8,001 nucleotides of DNA from Anaerolineales bacterium (GTDB lineage: Bacteria > Chloroflexota > Anaerolineae > 4572-78 > NAK82): contig JAHELX010000261.1 of the NCBI GenBank assembly GCA_024643945.1, forward strand, positions 1 to 8,001, read 5' to 3'. The position numbers and the translations under genes were made by a program. Each line of letters begins with the position of its first letter. The stretch's first letter is position 1. The notes beneath the pieces are model-generated. The model was not told the origin of the DNA. It saw only the letters and a list, made by a program, of their open reading frames with translations, and searched no databases. Below, piece after piece: positions 1-6,715 of the stretch.

Positions 1-921
1 AGGGGCCAGGTCCAAATGCTCTCCCAGGAAGTGACCGGGGATGCGGCTGCGCAGTGCGGGCGAGACATTGAATATCAAGCCCCCGTAGCCGAGGGGGATG
101 CGTTGCCCCTGTAGCAACCGGGCCACCTCCAACAACCTGGCCGCGGTGTACAACTGCTGAGCCGCCAGAATCACCATTTGCGGTTTGGCAGCGGTGATGG
201 TCGCTTCCAGGTGCTCCAACGGCATGTTAGCCCCCAGATACAAGACGTCCCAACCTCGGCGTCGAAGACAGAGCGTGAGTGAGAGTGGGCTGAAAGTGTG
301 TTCCTCTTCGGGCGGGCATCCGATCAGAAGGCGTCCTGGGCGGGTCGGCGGAGGTGTGGCCTCTACCAGCCCTTCCAGCCGGCGCATCGCCAGTTCGGAA
401 GCGAAGTGCTCCTGCTGGACAGTAATCTCATCCCGGTACCAACCTTCGCCGATCTCAGCCAGTCCTTTCTGTAATAATTCTATACAGGCAACTTCGGGCG
501 GATAGAGAGCAAAGGCCTGGGCCAGAACCTGTTCTGCGCTCCGTCTGTCGAAGGCCAGGCAAGCAGATACCCATACCTGGCGCAATTCAGAGACAGTGTC
601 TCCTCCAGAGAGAGAGACGCTGGGGGTCTCTGCCCGAGACGTTGCATACGCCATTGTCTGCAGTGGATCTTGCCCTTCGGCCTCAAGGCTGTGCCACAAG
701 TCCACGGCCCGGCTGATGCTCATCCCCTCATTCTGGCGGGCGATCAGCCACTTGATGGTCTCAATATCGTGTTGCGAGTAGAGGCGATGCCCACCGCTGC
801 TGCGCTGTGGCCGGGGCAGACCATAACGACGCTCCCAGGCGCGCAGCGTGTCAGGCTTGACGCCCGTCTCGCGAACAACGGCTTTCAAGTTGAAGGTAGG
901 GGTCTGGTCGAGGTTAGACAT
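1..921 (-). CDS. CarH/LitR-like MerR-family regulator with cobalamin-binding region (C-terminus off the left edge)
   Basis: The frame is open for 307 codons from the ATG at 921-919 to the window edge, so the C-terminus is missing. AAGGAG six bases upstream supports the start. Residues about 8-60 form a MerR-type winged helix ([18 protein letters not shown], then GGHRLYS). Residues about 110-190 look like the four-helix cap of B12 photoreceptors and carry the CarH signature Wx9EH exactly (W161, E171, H172). A Rossmann-like B12-binding part follows, with E206-x-H208 as the axial histidine motif, although the usual Gly of ExHxxG is Ser211. GYGGLIF is at 278-284. In this family adenosylcobalamin promotes tetramer binding to DNA in the dark and light releases it. 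Its place directly downstream of crtI-crtB supports a role as their repressor. The residue after W161 is Tyr, where Thermus CarH has the His that ligates cobalt after light exposure. A light-independent B12 or redox sensor remains possible. Confidence 0.88.
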   Translation of the reverse strand, partial: MSNLDQTPTFNLKAVVRETGVKPDTLRAWERRYGLPRPQRSSGGHRLYSQHDIETIKWLIARQNEGMSISRAVDLWHSLEAEGQDPLQTMAYATSRAETPSVSLSGGDTVSELRQVWVSACLAFDRRSAEQVLAQAFALYPPEVACIELLQKGLAEIGEGWYRDEITVQQEHFASELAMRRLEGLVEATPPPTRPGRLLIGCPPEEEHTFSPLSLTLCLRRRGWDVLYLGANMPLEHLEATITAAKPQMVILAAQQLYTAARLLEVARLLQGQRIPLGYGGLIFNVSPALRSRIPGHFLGEHLDLAP

Positions 922-967
922 GGATCGCTCCTTGGTGAGTAAGAGAATGGGTGTCCGAGTGTCATTT

Positions 968-997
968 ATTTTAGCGCCATTGTTGAGTTTTTGTCCA
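968..997 (-). promoter_or_regulatory. Candidate promoter of the MerR/B12 regulator gene
   Basis: On the minus strand, TGGACA (997-992) and TAAAAT (973-968) each match the sigma-70 consensus at 5 of 6 bases and are 18 bp apart. They lie about 47 bp before the start codon, in the 146-bp gap after crtB. The -35 flank (998-977) matches the same-position segment of the crtI promoter (3667-3646) at 15 of 22 bases, so the regulator may control itself. The call rests on sequence match only. Read-through from crtIB could also supply transcript. Confidence 0.5.
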
Positions 998-1067
998 GAT
1001 TCACCTACAAGGCCAGACCTTGGCGATGTGGGCCAGGTAATAAGCGAAACTCGGCGTCGCATTCAAG

Positions 1068-2060
1068 TCACCCCAGTCCCGTATGAGAGGCATTGGCCAC
1101 CTGCTGATACCCGGTCACGCGACGAGTGCGCCACCAGATGCCCGGCAGACGGCGCAGTTTGCCCCACAGGCTCACGTGCGCGCGACGATGGAAGCCATCT
1201 CCATGGTAAGCTTCAATGTCTTCGAGGATCGCCCGGTAGAGCTCAGCAGCGGCAGCAATGGCAAACCGCCCTTTGCGATGAAGTAAGGCAATACCCGGCA
1301 ATGCCTCATCATAAAGACGACGATTGCGCGCTATCTGGAACTTCAGAAAAGCGCGCCAGCGATCATCCATTCGCCCGGCGGCAATATCTTCCTCGGCCAG
1401 GCCAAAGGCGGCCAGTTCGTCCCGAGGAAGATAAAGCCGGCCTGTACGCCAGTCTTCGCCCACATCGCGCAAAATATTAGTCAGTTGTAGAGCGATCCCC
1501 AACTTGACTGCATAGGGAATGGCTTCCTCTCCCGTGAAACCGACGATGTGCATCGACATCAGGCCCACGGTCGAGGCCACGCTGTAGCAATAGCCAGCCA
1601 AGTCGTCAAAGGTAGCGTAGCGCCTTTGGACCAGGTCACGGGCAACGCCGTCAATCAGTTGCTCCGCATACCGCCGGGGAATGCCATACCGCGCCCGGGT
1701 GTCGGCCCAGGCCAGGGCTACCAGGTCGTCGCCAGGCGGGCGCGTGGCCAGGGCTCGTTGGCGCCAGGCTTCCAGGTTCGCCTGAGATTCACCTCCGGCG
1801 CGGTCAACCAGGTCATCGGCAACCCGGCAAAAAGCATAGAGCGCGTGGACCGCACGGCGCTCTCCTGCCGGCAGCAGACTCGAGGCCAGGTAAAAGGTAC
1901 GACTGTGAACCCTGGTCAGCTCCTGGCAATATCCATACGCCCTGGCACGTGCGCCTCTGTCGGCGGTAACCGGTTCAGCCGGTGTATGTGTAGGACTTTC
2001 CAGCGCTTCGTGAGCCCACGCCAGCAGTCTGGACTCCCAGGAAGGTGTGTACAAACTCAT
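1068..2060 (-). CDS. crtB: Phytoene synthase
   Basis: A 330-residue trans-isoprenyl diphosphate synthase of the squalene/phytoene synthase family, which condenses two geranylgeranyl diphosphates head-to-head into 15-cis-phytoene, the first committed step of C40 carotenoid synthesis. Both Mg-diphosphate-binding Asp motifs are present: D82-x-x-x-D86 in RVADDLVD and D199-x-x-x-D203 in NILRDVGED. The family signature YCYSVASTVG is at 157-166 and RLYLPRDEL at 208-216. About 35 extra residues precede the first conserved helix, and the C-terminal tail is basic (KLRRLPGIWWRTRR). The ATG overlaps the crtI TGA by one base (TGATG at 2062-2058), which fixes the start and implies translational coupling. 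A 4,4'-diapophytoene (CrtM) or squalene synthase activity cannot be excluded from motifs, but pairing with a CrtI desaturase favours phytoene. Confidence 0.93.
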   Translation of the reverse strand: MSLYTPSWESRLLAWAHEALESPTHTPAEPVTADRGARARAYGYCQELTRVHSRTFYLASSLLPAGERRAVHALYAFCRVADDLVDRAGGESQANLEAWRQRALATRPPGDDLVALAWADTRARYGIPRRYAEQLIDGVARDLVQRRYATFDDLAGYCYSVASTVGLMSMHIVGFTGEEAIPYAVKLGIALQLTNILRDVGEDWRTGRLYLPRDELAAFGLAEEDIAAGRMDDRWRAFLKFQIARNRRLYDEALPGIALLHRKGRFAIAAAAELYRAILEDIEAYHGDGFHRRAHVSLWGKLRRLPGIWWRTRRVTGYQQVANASHTGLG

Positions 2061-3592
2061 CAGGCACGCTCCATAGCCGGACTGGAAACCAAGACCGAAT
2101 TCTGCACAGGAAGGGCCTGTTCTTTTAGAATTCGATCGACCACCAGGCGGGCCGATAGCAGCACAATGGGCAAACCGGTGCCAGGATGCGTACTGGCTCC
2201 TACGAAATACAGGTTGCGATAGCGCGGATGGCGGTTGTGCGGGCGCAGATAGCCCACCTGGGCAAAGTTGTGGCTCAGGCCAAAGGCCGCTCCCTTGGCC
2301 AGGTTCAAAGCCTGGTGATAATAGGGCGGCCCTATGGTAGCTTCGAACGTGATGCGTTGCTCCAGGTCCTTCAGCCCTAATGCACTCAAACGCTTCACTA
2401 CCGTTTCTTTAGCCCGCTGTTGCAGCCCCAGCCAGTCCTGCGGGTGTCGCTCGTTGATATGACCTATCGGCACCAGCACAATCAGGCTGTCGCCATCGGG
2501 CGGAGCTAACGTGGGCTCCGTGCGCGTGGGGGCACACACGTAAAAGGAGGGCTCGTCAGGCAAGGTCAGGTCACGGAAGATGCGATCGAAGGATTCCCGG
2601 TAACGGGCATCAGCCAGAAAAACATTGTGATGCTGCAAAGCCGCCGAGCGCTCACCCTTCAGCCCCCAGTAGAACATCAACGCAGAAGAAGTGTACTTCT
2701 TGTTTGCCAGGCGAGCTGCCGTCCCATCATCGGGCAAGAGTTCGGCATAGACGTAAGGCAGGTCAGCGTTGGCGACGACGACGTCTGCCTCCAGGCGTTC
2801 GCCGTTCTCCAGAGTGACGCCCACCGCCCGCGAGCCCTCCACGTCGATGCGGGCTACGGGCATATCGTAATGGAAGCGAACGCCCAGCCCTTGGGCGATG
2901 GCCGCCATGCTTTCGATCACGCGGTACATACCGCCGCGGGGAAACCAGACTCCCTCGGCCAATTCGGTGAACTGAAGGAGGGAATAAGTGGCCGGCGCGT
3001 CGTAGGGACTGAGACCCAGGTACATATTTTGAAAGGAAAAAGCCGCTTGCAGGCGCGGGTCGCGAAAATAGCGAGCGGTGTTGGCCTGATGTTTCACCAG
3101 GGCCTTGAGCCGTAGGAGCAGGGGAAGGTTGCCTGGGTGGAAATACTCCAGCCACGAAGTGAAGTTGCGACCCACAAAGCGCTCCAGCGAGAGGTAATAG
3201 TGACGGTATCCCTCACTCAAAAAGCGCAGGAAGGCCTCAAAGGCTCCCGGCTCCATCGCGTCCAGTTGCTCACGCATACGAACCAAATTGGCGGTCAGAT
3301 CCAGAGTCGTGTCATCGTGAAAGTGCACGCGATAGGTGGGATCCAGCCGCACCAGGTCGAGGTGGTCTTCCATGCGCTCGCCAAGGGCAGCGTAGGTTTC
3401 GGCGAAAGTTTGTGGCATCAAAAAGAGAGTAGGGCCGGTGTCGAAACGGAATCCTTGTTCTTCGATCACGCCTGCCCGCCCACCCGGACGCGGCCCTTTC
3501 TCCAATACCCTGACTCGATATCCAGCGCGCGCCAGGCGAGCAGCGGTGGCAAGACCCCCAATCCCGGCACCAATCACCAGAGCTGAATTCAT
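2060..3592 (-). CDS. crtI: Phytoene desaturase (CrtI-type carotenoid desaturase)
   Basis: A 510-residue FAD-dependent desaturase of the CrtI family, a membrane-associated enzyme that introduces double bonds into phytoene, usually giving lycopene or neurosporene. The N-terminus carries the dinucleotide-binding fold G8-A-G-I-G-G13, with E31 ending the second strand to hold the FAD ribose, and then GPRPGGRAG and FDTGPTLF. The C-terminal family signature is NLYFVGASTHPGTGLPIVLLSAR at about 460-482. Length is normal for the family (about 490-510). AAGGAG eight bases before the ATG supports the start. It is the first gene of crtI-crtB and has a strong, apparently operator-covered promoter. The number of desaturation steps cannot be read from sequence. 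Related CrtD or CrtO enzymes are less likely because crtB follows directly. Confidence 0.93.
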   Translation of the reverse strand: MNSALVIGAGIGGLATAARLARAGYRVRVLEKGPRPGGRAGVIEEQGFRFDTGPTLFLMPQTFAETYAALGERMEDHLDLVRLDPTYRVHFHDDTTLDLTANLVRMREQLDAMEPGAFEAFLRFLSEGYRHYYLSLERFVGRNFTSWLEYFHPGNLPLLLRLKALVKHQANTARYFRDPRLQAAFSFQNMYLGLSPYDAPATYSLLQFTELAEGVWFPRGGMYRVIESMAAIAQGLGVRFHYDMPVARIDVEGSRAVGVTLENGERLEADVVVANADLPYVYAELLPDDGTAARLANKKYTSSALMFYWGLKGERSAALQHHNVFLADARYRESFDRIFRDLTLPDEPSFYVCAPTRTEPTLAPPDGDSLIVLVPIGHINERHPQDWLGLQQRAKETVVKRLSALGLKDLEQRITFEATIGPPYYHQALNLAKGAAFGLSHNFAQVGYLRPHNRHPRYRNLYFVGASTHPGTGLPIVLLSARLVVDRILKEQALPVQNSVLVSSPAMERA

Positions 3593-3637
3593 GGTAACTA
3601 CTCCTTTTCCTAATCAGTCACAGCCAATATTGAGCCC

Positions 3638-3666
3638 AGTATACCACATTGACAATGTTTTGTCAA
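3638..3666 (-). promoter_or_regulatory. crtI-crtB promoter
   Basis: On the minus strand, TTGACA (3666-3661, 6 of 6) and TATACT (3643-3638, 5 of 6) are separated by exactly 17 bp, about 46 bp before the crtI ATG. This is the strongest sigma-70-type promoter in the window. The -35 hexamer lies inside an array of 11-bp repeats and inside the perfect inverted repeat TTGACAA-tgtt-TTGTCAA (3649-3666, plus-strand reading), so a bound repressor would occlude it. Confidence 0.82.
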
Positions 3667-3689
3667 GATATTATCAAGAATTTGCCAAT
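3646..3689 (-). promoter_or_regulatory. Candidate CarH-type operator: four tandem 11-bp direct repeats
   Basis: Read on the minus strand, four consecutive 11-mers all fit NTTGNYAANNN without a gap: ATTGGCAAATT (3689-3679), CTTGATAATAT (3678-3668), CTTGACAAAAC (3667-3657) and ATTGTCAATGT (3656-3646). The third contains the -35 hexamer of the crtI promoter and the fourth lies in the spacer. Thermus CarH is known to bind direct repeats of 11-bp period over the -35 element. The regulator encoded two genes downstream is the natural ligand. A fifth copy, TTTGTCAAGCA (3704-3694), is out of register. Binding is inferred. Confidence 0.65.
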
Positions 3690-3717
3690 AAATTGCTTGA
3701 CAAATATAGAGCTTAGG

Positions 3718-3766
3718 TGGAAAGCAAAGTGCCCCCGGATGACATCCGGGGGCACTTTGCTTTCCA
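3718..3766. terminator. Perfect 23-bp stem with 3-base loop (probable terminator or insulator)
   Basis: Arms 3718-3740 and 3744-3766 pair without a mismatch around loop GAC. The core is G+C-rich (GCCCCCGGAT) and the base is A+T-rich. The hairpin lies between the Nudix gene and the crtI promoter, 62 bp after the Nudix stop. A T-run (3775-3780) follows the stem on the plus strand, but no gene is transcribed that way here. On the minus strand the stem is followed by CCTAAGCTCTATATTTG, a poor U-tract. It probably ends the Nudix transcript, but the polarity is odd. Confidence 0.6.
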
Positions 3767-3828
3767 TTCCACTATTTTTTACGATCATCGCCCTCGTCGC
3801 CGACGACCAAGAGGCGAAGTAATTGGCC

Positions 3829-4377
3829 CTACTGACCGCCTGCTCCCTCTCGCTCCGCCACCATCAGCAGGCCAATGATCGTCTTTGCGTCGCGTATCTC
3901 TCCCTTGTGCACCATAGCCAACGCCTCATCCAGAGGAAGGGTCACAACCTCGATAAATTCGTCAGCTTCCCGGTGCGCCTGGCCTGGGGTCAGGCCAGTT
4001 GCCAAAAAGAGGTGCAGGTACTCGTTGCAGATGCCGGGCACCGTGTAAAAGCCAGTCAGACGTTGCCAGTGGGCAGCGTGGTCACCGGTCTCCTCGGCCA
4101 GCTCGCGGGGCGCGGCCTGCTCTGGCGCCTCATTCGGCTCCAGCGTGCCGGCCGGGAGCTCCAGCAAAAACTCCCCGATGGCCGACCGATATTGGCGCAC
4201 CAGGCGTACCTGGCGGTCGTCGGTGAGCGGGATGATGACGACCGCCCCCGGCGTGCCAATTATCTCACGGATGGTGGTTGAGCCATCGGGCAAAGCGATG
4301 GTGTTCACGTGAAACTGAACAACCCGGCCCTGGTAGATAGGCCGACTTTCTATGATACGTTCAGGGGAATCAGTCAT
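3829..4377 (-). CDS. Nudix hydrolase, ADP-ribose pyrophosphatase type
   Basis: A 182-residue cytoplasmic protein, typical length for the ADP-ribose pyrophosphatase branch of the Nudix family, which hydrolyses ADP-ribose or related nucleotide sugars to AMP and a sugar phosphate. The Nudix box Gx5Ex7REUxEExGU is intact at 77-99 (G77, E83, R91, E92, E95, E96, G98), except that the last position is Asp99 rather than a hydrophobic residue. LPAG at 74-77 and VPGICNE at 113-119, about 15 residues after the box, are the marks of this branch. AAGGAG seven bases before the ATG supports the start. After the TAG the same frame stays open for 18 more codons to a second TAG (3774-3776). Upstream lies a hairpin only 18 bp from the start. 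Substrate is inferred from family motifs. Confidence 0.88.
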   Translation of the reverse strand: MTDSPERIIESRPIYQGRVVQFHVNTIALPDGSTTIREIIGTPGAVVIIPLTDDRQVRLVRQYRSAIGEFLLELPAGTLEPNEAPEQAAPRELAEETGDHAAHWQRLTGFYTVPGICNEYLHLFLATGLTPGQAHREADEFIEVVTLPLDEALAMVHKGEIRDAKTIIGLLMVAEREGAGGQ

Positions 4378-4395
4378 AGGGTAACTCCTTGACGG

Positions 4396-4429
4396 AAGAG
4401 AGCTATCGGCAAAACCCGATAGCTCTCTT
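4396..4429. repeat. Perfect 14-bp inverted repeat in the Nudix leader
   Basis: Arms 4396-4409 and 4416-4429 pair perfectly around a 6-base loop (CAAAAC). In the minus-strand transcript the stem ends 18 bases before the Nudix ATG and about 5 bases before its AAGGAG. No U-run follows on either strand, and no promoter fits between hairpin and start codon, so it cannot simply be the terminator of the LysM gene if the Nudix gene is expressed from upstream. A leader hairpin affecting translation or RNA stability, or a protein-binding palindrome, fits better. Confidence 0.5.
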
Positions 4430-4554
4430 TAAGGTAGCTGTCACCAGGGATCCCCTCTCCCGAAAAGGAACCTGCAAACGGGCAGGGGAACCTAAACAGC
4501 TTCGCCGCGATTATGCATAGGCCCCTTTGGGAAAGGGATAGAGAATACAGTCAC

Positions 4555-5394
4555 TTAGGGTACGTTTAGCACCTGTCCCACGTAGATCAAGTTAGGGCTG
4601 GACAGGTTGTTGGCAACCATTAAAGCCTGAACCGTGGTGTCGTAGCGTACAGCGATGCTGTACAGGGTGTCGCCCGGCTGGACGACATAGGTTTGTCCGG
4701 GCGAACCGGGCGGCGGCGTACCGCCACCTGTACTGGGAATGATCAGCTTTTGCCCCACGTAAATAAACCAGGGATTGACGATGTGGTTGGCGTCGGCGAT
4801 GGCATCCACCGTGGTTCCGTAGCGCAACGCAATACGAAACAGATTTTCGCCAGGCTGCACAATATGGATCACTGGACCGCCTGGGGAGGGTGGAGGGCTC
4901 TCTGGAGGTACGCCAGTGCCTCCTGGAATAGTCAGCTCCTGGCCGACAACGATGAAGTCGCTGGTCAGCCCGTTGGCCGCTTTGATGGCCTCGACCGTGG
5001 TGCCAAAACGTTGGGCAATGGAGAAAAGCGTGTCCCCCCAACGAACGATGTAGGTGGTGCCTTCACTGGGCACAGATGTCGCTGTCGGCGCCGGCGTCAC
5101 CTCTGATATCGGCGTGGCTGTCGGAGTGCCCGCACCGGCCAGCTCGCCGTAGGCGCTGGTGGGCGTGGCCGTAGGCTGTACTGCGATGGTGGTCTCCTCC
5201 AGTGCAGGCGTGGGCGATGGGCTGGCGGCGGCCACCTGCGCTGTGGGGACAACCACGGTAGGGGTAGCCACGACCACTGAGGCGGTGGACACGGGCGTCA
5301 CAGGCCGGCTAGCCGGAACCTGCCGCGTACAGCCAACAGCCAGCATCGCCGATATGAGAACGAGTGCTATGATCAAGGCCGGGGACCTTTTCAT
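4555..5394 (-). CDS. Lipoprotein with three LysM domains
   Basis: A predicted lipoprotein of 279 residues. A basic N-terminus and hydrophobic stretch ([18 protein letters not shown]) lead to lipobox LAVGC with the lipidated Cys at 22. A Pro/Thr/Ala/Val-rich low-complexity linker runs to about 110. Three LysM modules follow at about 114-157, 176-220 and 235-279, each with the YxVxxGDTLxxIAxRYxTTVxAIxxAN ... IxVGQxLxIP pattern, joined by Gly/Pro-rich spacers. LysM binds N-acetylglucosamine glycans such as peptidoglycan. No catalytic domain is present, so a wall-attached or scaffold role is likely. AAGGGAGG lies eight bases before the ATG; a TTG one codon earlier (5397) is an alternative start. 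The linker style is common in Chloroflexota. Downstream, a short CCTGC/GCAGG hairpin (4471-4486) with a T-rich tail could be a weak terminator. Confidence 0.88.
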   Translation of the reverse strand: MKRSPALIIALVLISAMLAVGCTRQVPASRPVTPVSTASVVVATPTVVVPTAQVAAASPSPTPALEETTIAVQPTATPTSAYGELAGAGTPTATPISEVTPAPTATSVPSEGTTYIVRWGDTLFSIAQRFGTTVEAIKAANGLTSDFIVVGQELTIPGGTGVPPESPPPSPGGPVIHIVQPGENLFRIALRYGTTVDAIADANHIVNPWFIYVGQKLIIPSTGGGTPPPGSPGQTYVVQPGDTLYSIAVRYDTTVQALMVANNLSSPNLIYVGQVLNVP

Positions 5395-5525
5395 CAATAG
5401 GGCCTCCCTTCATGGATAGCGAACAGGTGATGTACTGTGCAATATACACTACATAAGATTCTATTAGCCCTATTTTACCACGCACCGTAAACTATGTCAA
5501 GCTGCGAAATTAGGCCCATAGTCAT

Positions 5526-5861
5526 GGTTGGGTTCTTATGTCATCCGTCGCCGCCTTCACCGGCGGGATCGTGGGTCCACACTATGCTGCTGCCAAAGCT
5601 GGCCTCATCGGGCTCATGCACTCCCTGGCTGCCTCATTGGCACCTCACGGGATCACGGTCAACGTGGTAGCACCGGCCTTGATTGAGAGCGATGCGCTGC
5701 GGGATATTGACGCCGGCACCCGCCGTGAGTTGGCCAGGCGGGTGCCGGTGGGCAGGCTCGGCCAGGCCGAGGAGGTGGCCGAGCTCGTCTTGTCCCTGGT
5801 GCGCAATCCTTATCTTACCGGCCAGTCCATCTTGATCGACGGTGGTATATATTCCCGCTGA
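5526..5861 (+). pseudogene. C-terminal half of a short-chain dehydrogenase/reductase (FabG-like), N-terminus missing
   Basis: Similarity to classical SDRs starts abruptly with GWVLMSSVAAF and runs to the normal C-terminus. Numbered from the ATG at 5538, the catalytic residues are S3, Y16 and K20, in SSVAAFTGG and YAAAKAGLIG, followed by HGITVNVVAPALIES and the terminal YLTGQSILIDGG. About 135 residues are absent, including the TGxxxGxG cofactor loop and the NNAG motif. Recognisable sequence extends about four codons before the ATG (from 5526), and an in-frame TAG lies at 5511-5513. No Shine-Dalgarno sequence is visible at 5538, and no N-terminal SDR sequence appears in any frame of the A+T-rich DNA upstream. 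This looks like a deletion remnant. A product made from 5538 (107 residues) could not bind NAD(P). Confidence 0.78.
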
Positions 5862-5862
5862 T

Positions 5863-5901
5863 GGGAGCCACTGGACAGGCCGAAACCAGTCCACCGCTCC
5901 C
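5863..5901 (+). terminator. Weak terminator-like hairpin after the SDR remnant
   Basis: GGGAGC (5863-5868) pairs with GCTCCC (5896-5901), with a further short inner pairing of ACTGG with CCAGT. It begins two bases after the SDR stop, and a mildly T-rich tail (TTGATAATTT) follows. The internal loops and poor tail make this tentative. Confidence 0.3.
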
Positions 5902-5952
5902 TTGATAATTTGGGTATCTCTGGCAACCTGGGCGCTGGCCCAACGAGGTTGT

Positions 5953-5981
5953 TTGACACCCCTGAACCGTCATGCTACAAT
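5953..5981 (+). promoter_or_regulatory. Promoter of the toxin-antitoxin-like operon
   Basis: TTGACA (5953-5958, 6 of 6) and TACAAT (5976-5981, 5 of 6) are 17 bp apart and lie 46 bp before the ATG at 6028. An interrupted inverted repeat (CAACC-TGGGC / GCCCA-acga-GGTTG, 5924-5951) abuts the -35 and could be an operator for autoregulation, as is usual in toxin-antitoxin operons; that part is inference. Confidence 0.75.
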
Positions 5982-6027
5982 CAGGCCATTGCCAGGATTG
6001 AACTATCACCCGAAAGGACAGGTCACG

Positions 6028-6384
6028 ATGAGCACCGAATCTGCCCTTAAAATTGAGGCATCGTTGGCCGCTTTGCCCCCACCGGAGCGAGAGCGCGTGG
6101 CACTGTACGGGGCGCGCCTGCTGTTCACCGAGATGGAAAGCCGGTTAGCCCTAGCTGCGCGGGAACTGGCCCGCTTTGAGCGCAACTACGGGATGACCCT
6201 CGCGCACCTGCAAGAGGTTGGCTTGCCGGAGGATGCCGGCCTGGAAGCGCACGAAGATTACGTGGAGTGGTCTGGCTGGCAGGCTACTTACGATGAGGCC
6301 AGCCAAGTTCTAGAGACCCTCCAGGCCATTCTGGCAGCGTACCCGACGGGTGAAGGGGCCGATGCTTTCGCGTTTGCAGAATAG
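6028..6384 (+). CDS. Small acidic helical protein, candidate antitoxin partner of the TumE-like toxin
   Basis: A 118-residue, mostly alpha-helical, acidic protein with no signal peptide or membrane segment. I do not recognise a named domain with certainty. Features are an N-terminal PPPERERVALYGARLL helix, a central RELARFERNYGMTLAHLQ segment (45-62) and a C-terminal EDYVEWSGWQATYDEA segment (76-91) with several Trp. Small proteins with an FE-x-x-YGM-x-x-x-x-x-Q element and an acidic DxxEW stretch are, from memory, frequent neighbours of TumE-family proteins, hence the antitoxin proposal. A strong promoter lies upstream, and AAAGGA precedes the ATG by about ten bases; the frame is open further upstream (to 5842), but that DNA contains the promoter. 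The end overlaps the next gene by 23 bases, implying coupled translation. A DNA-binding domain is not obvious. Confidence 0.72.
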   Translation: MSTESALKIEASLAALPPPERERVALYGARLLFTEMESRLALAARELARFERNYGMTLAHLQEVGLPEDAGLEAHEDYVEWSGWQATYDEASQVLETLQAILAAYPTGEGADAFAFAE

Positions 6385-6715
6385 AATCACGCTTATCCTC
6401 AACACCCTGGGTGAGTTCGTCGTCTCAGTCACTCCCCTTGCTGTAGATTTCAACTCCTTCAAACTCAAGATGCTCCTGAGGGATGGAAGCAGTCTCCGCC
6501 TCAATGAGCAGTATCGCGGCGGAACTCTGGAAAAATACGCTTACTACTGGCTTGATGCCCACAATAACCTCATCACAGGCTGGGACAATGCCCCGCACCA
6601 CCCTCATCTGTCCACCCATCCCCATCATAAGCATGTTGCCACGCAAACCATTATTCAACCCTCAACCGAAACCGACCTGGAAGCGGTGCTGACCGTCATC
6701 CGAGAGAATTTGTAG
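6362..6715 (+). CDS. TumE-family (DUF6516-type) toxin-like protein
   Basis: A 117-residue protein matching the pattern of the family annotated as TumE toxin components. Strand-rich KLKMLLRDGSSLRLNEQY (34-51) leads to EKYAYYWLDAHNNLITGWDN (57-76), and then two His clusters, WDNAPHH (74-80) and HPHHKH (86-91), form the family hallmark and probable active or metal-binding site. A helical C-terminus (TDLEAVLTVIREN) follows. The ATG at 6362 has GAAGG five bases upstream; a GTG at 6350 would add four residues. It overlaps the upstream gene by 23 bases (35 if GTG is used), the usual antitoxin-then-toxin order. Target and toxicity are not deducible from the sequence. All family His residues appear intact, so it is probably functional rather than decayed. 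Confidence 0.78.
   Translation: MLSRLQNRITLILNTLGEFVVSVTPLAVDFNSFKLKMLLRDGSSLRLNEQYRGGTLEKYAYYWLDAHNNLITGWDNAPHHPHLSTHPHHKHVATQTIIQPSTETDLEAVLTVIRENL

Noticed and set aside
1000..1067. Frame after the crtB stop reading [21 protein letters not shown], which looks like a shifted CrtB tail
   Set aside because: CrtB already has a normal length and end, there is no start codon or ribosome binding site for a separate gene, and about 20 codons is too few to judge.
848..1480. Long plus-strand open frames opposite crtB and the regulator (also 1548-2222)
   Set aside because: They are antisense to well-supported genes, have no ribosome binding site, and give low-complexity Arg/Pro/Ser-rich products typical of G+C-rich shadow frames.
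3649..3666. TTGACAA-tgtt-TTGTCAA as a stand-alone palindromic operator
   Set aside because: The palindrome is real, but it falls out of two adjacent copies of the 11-bp direct repeat. The four-repeat reading explains more of the region with one rule.
5395..5470. Promoter of the LysM lipoprotein gene around TATATT (5446-5441, minus strand)
   Set aside because: No acceptable -35 hexamer lies 16-19 bp upstream, so I could not support a specific promoter.
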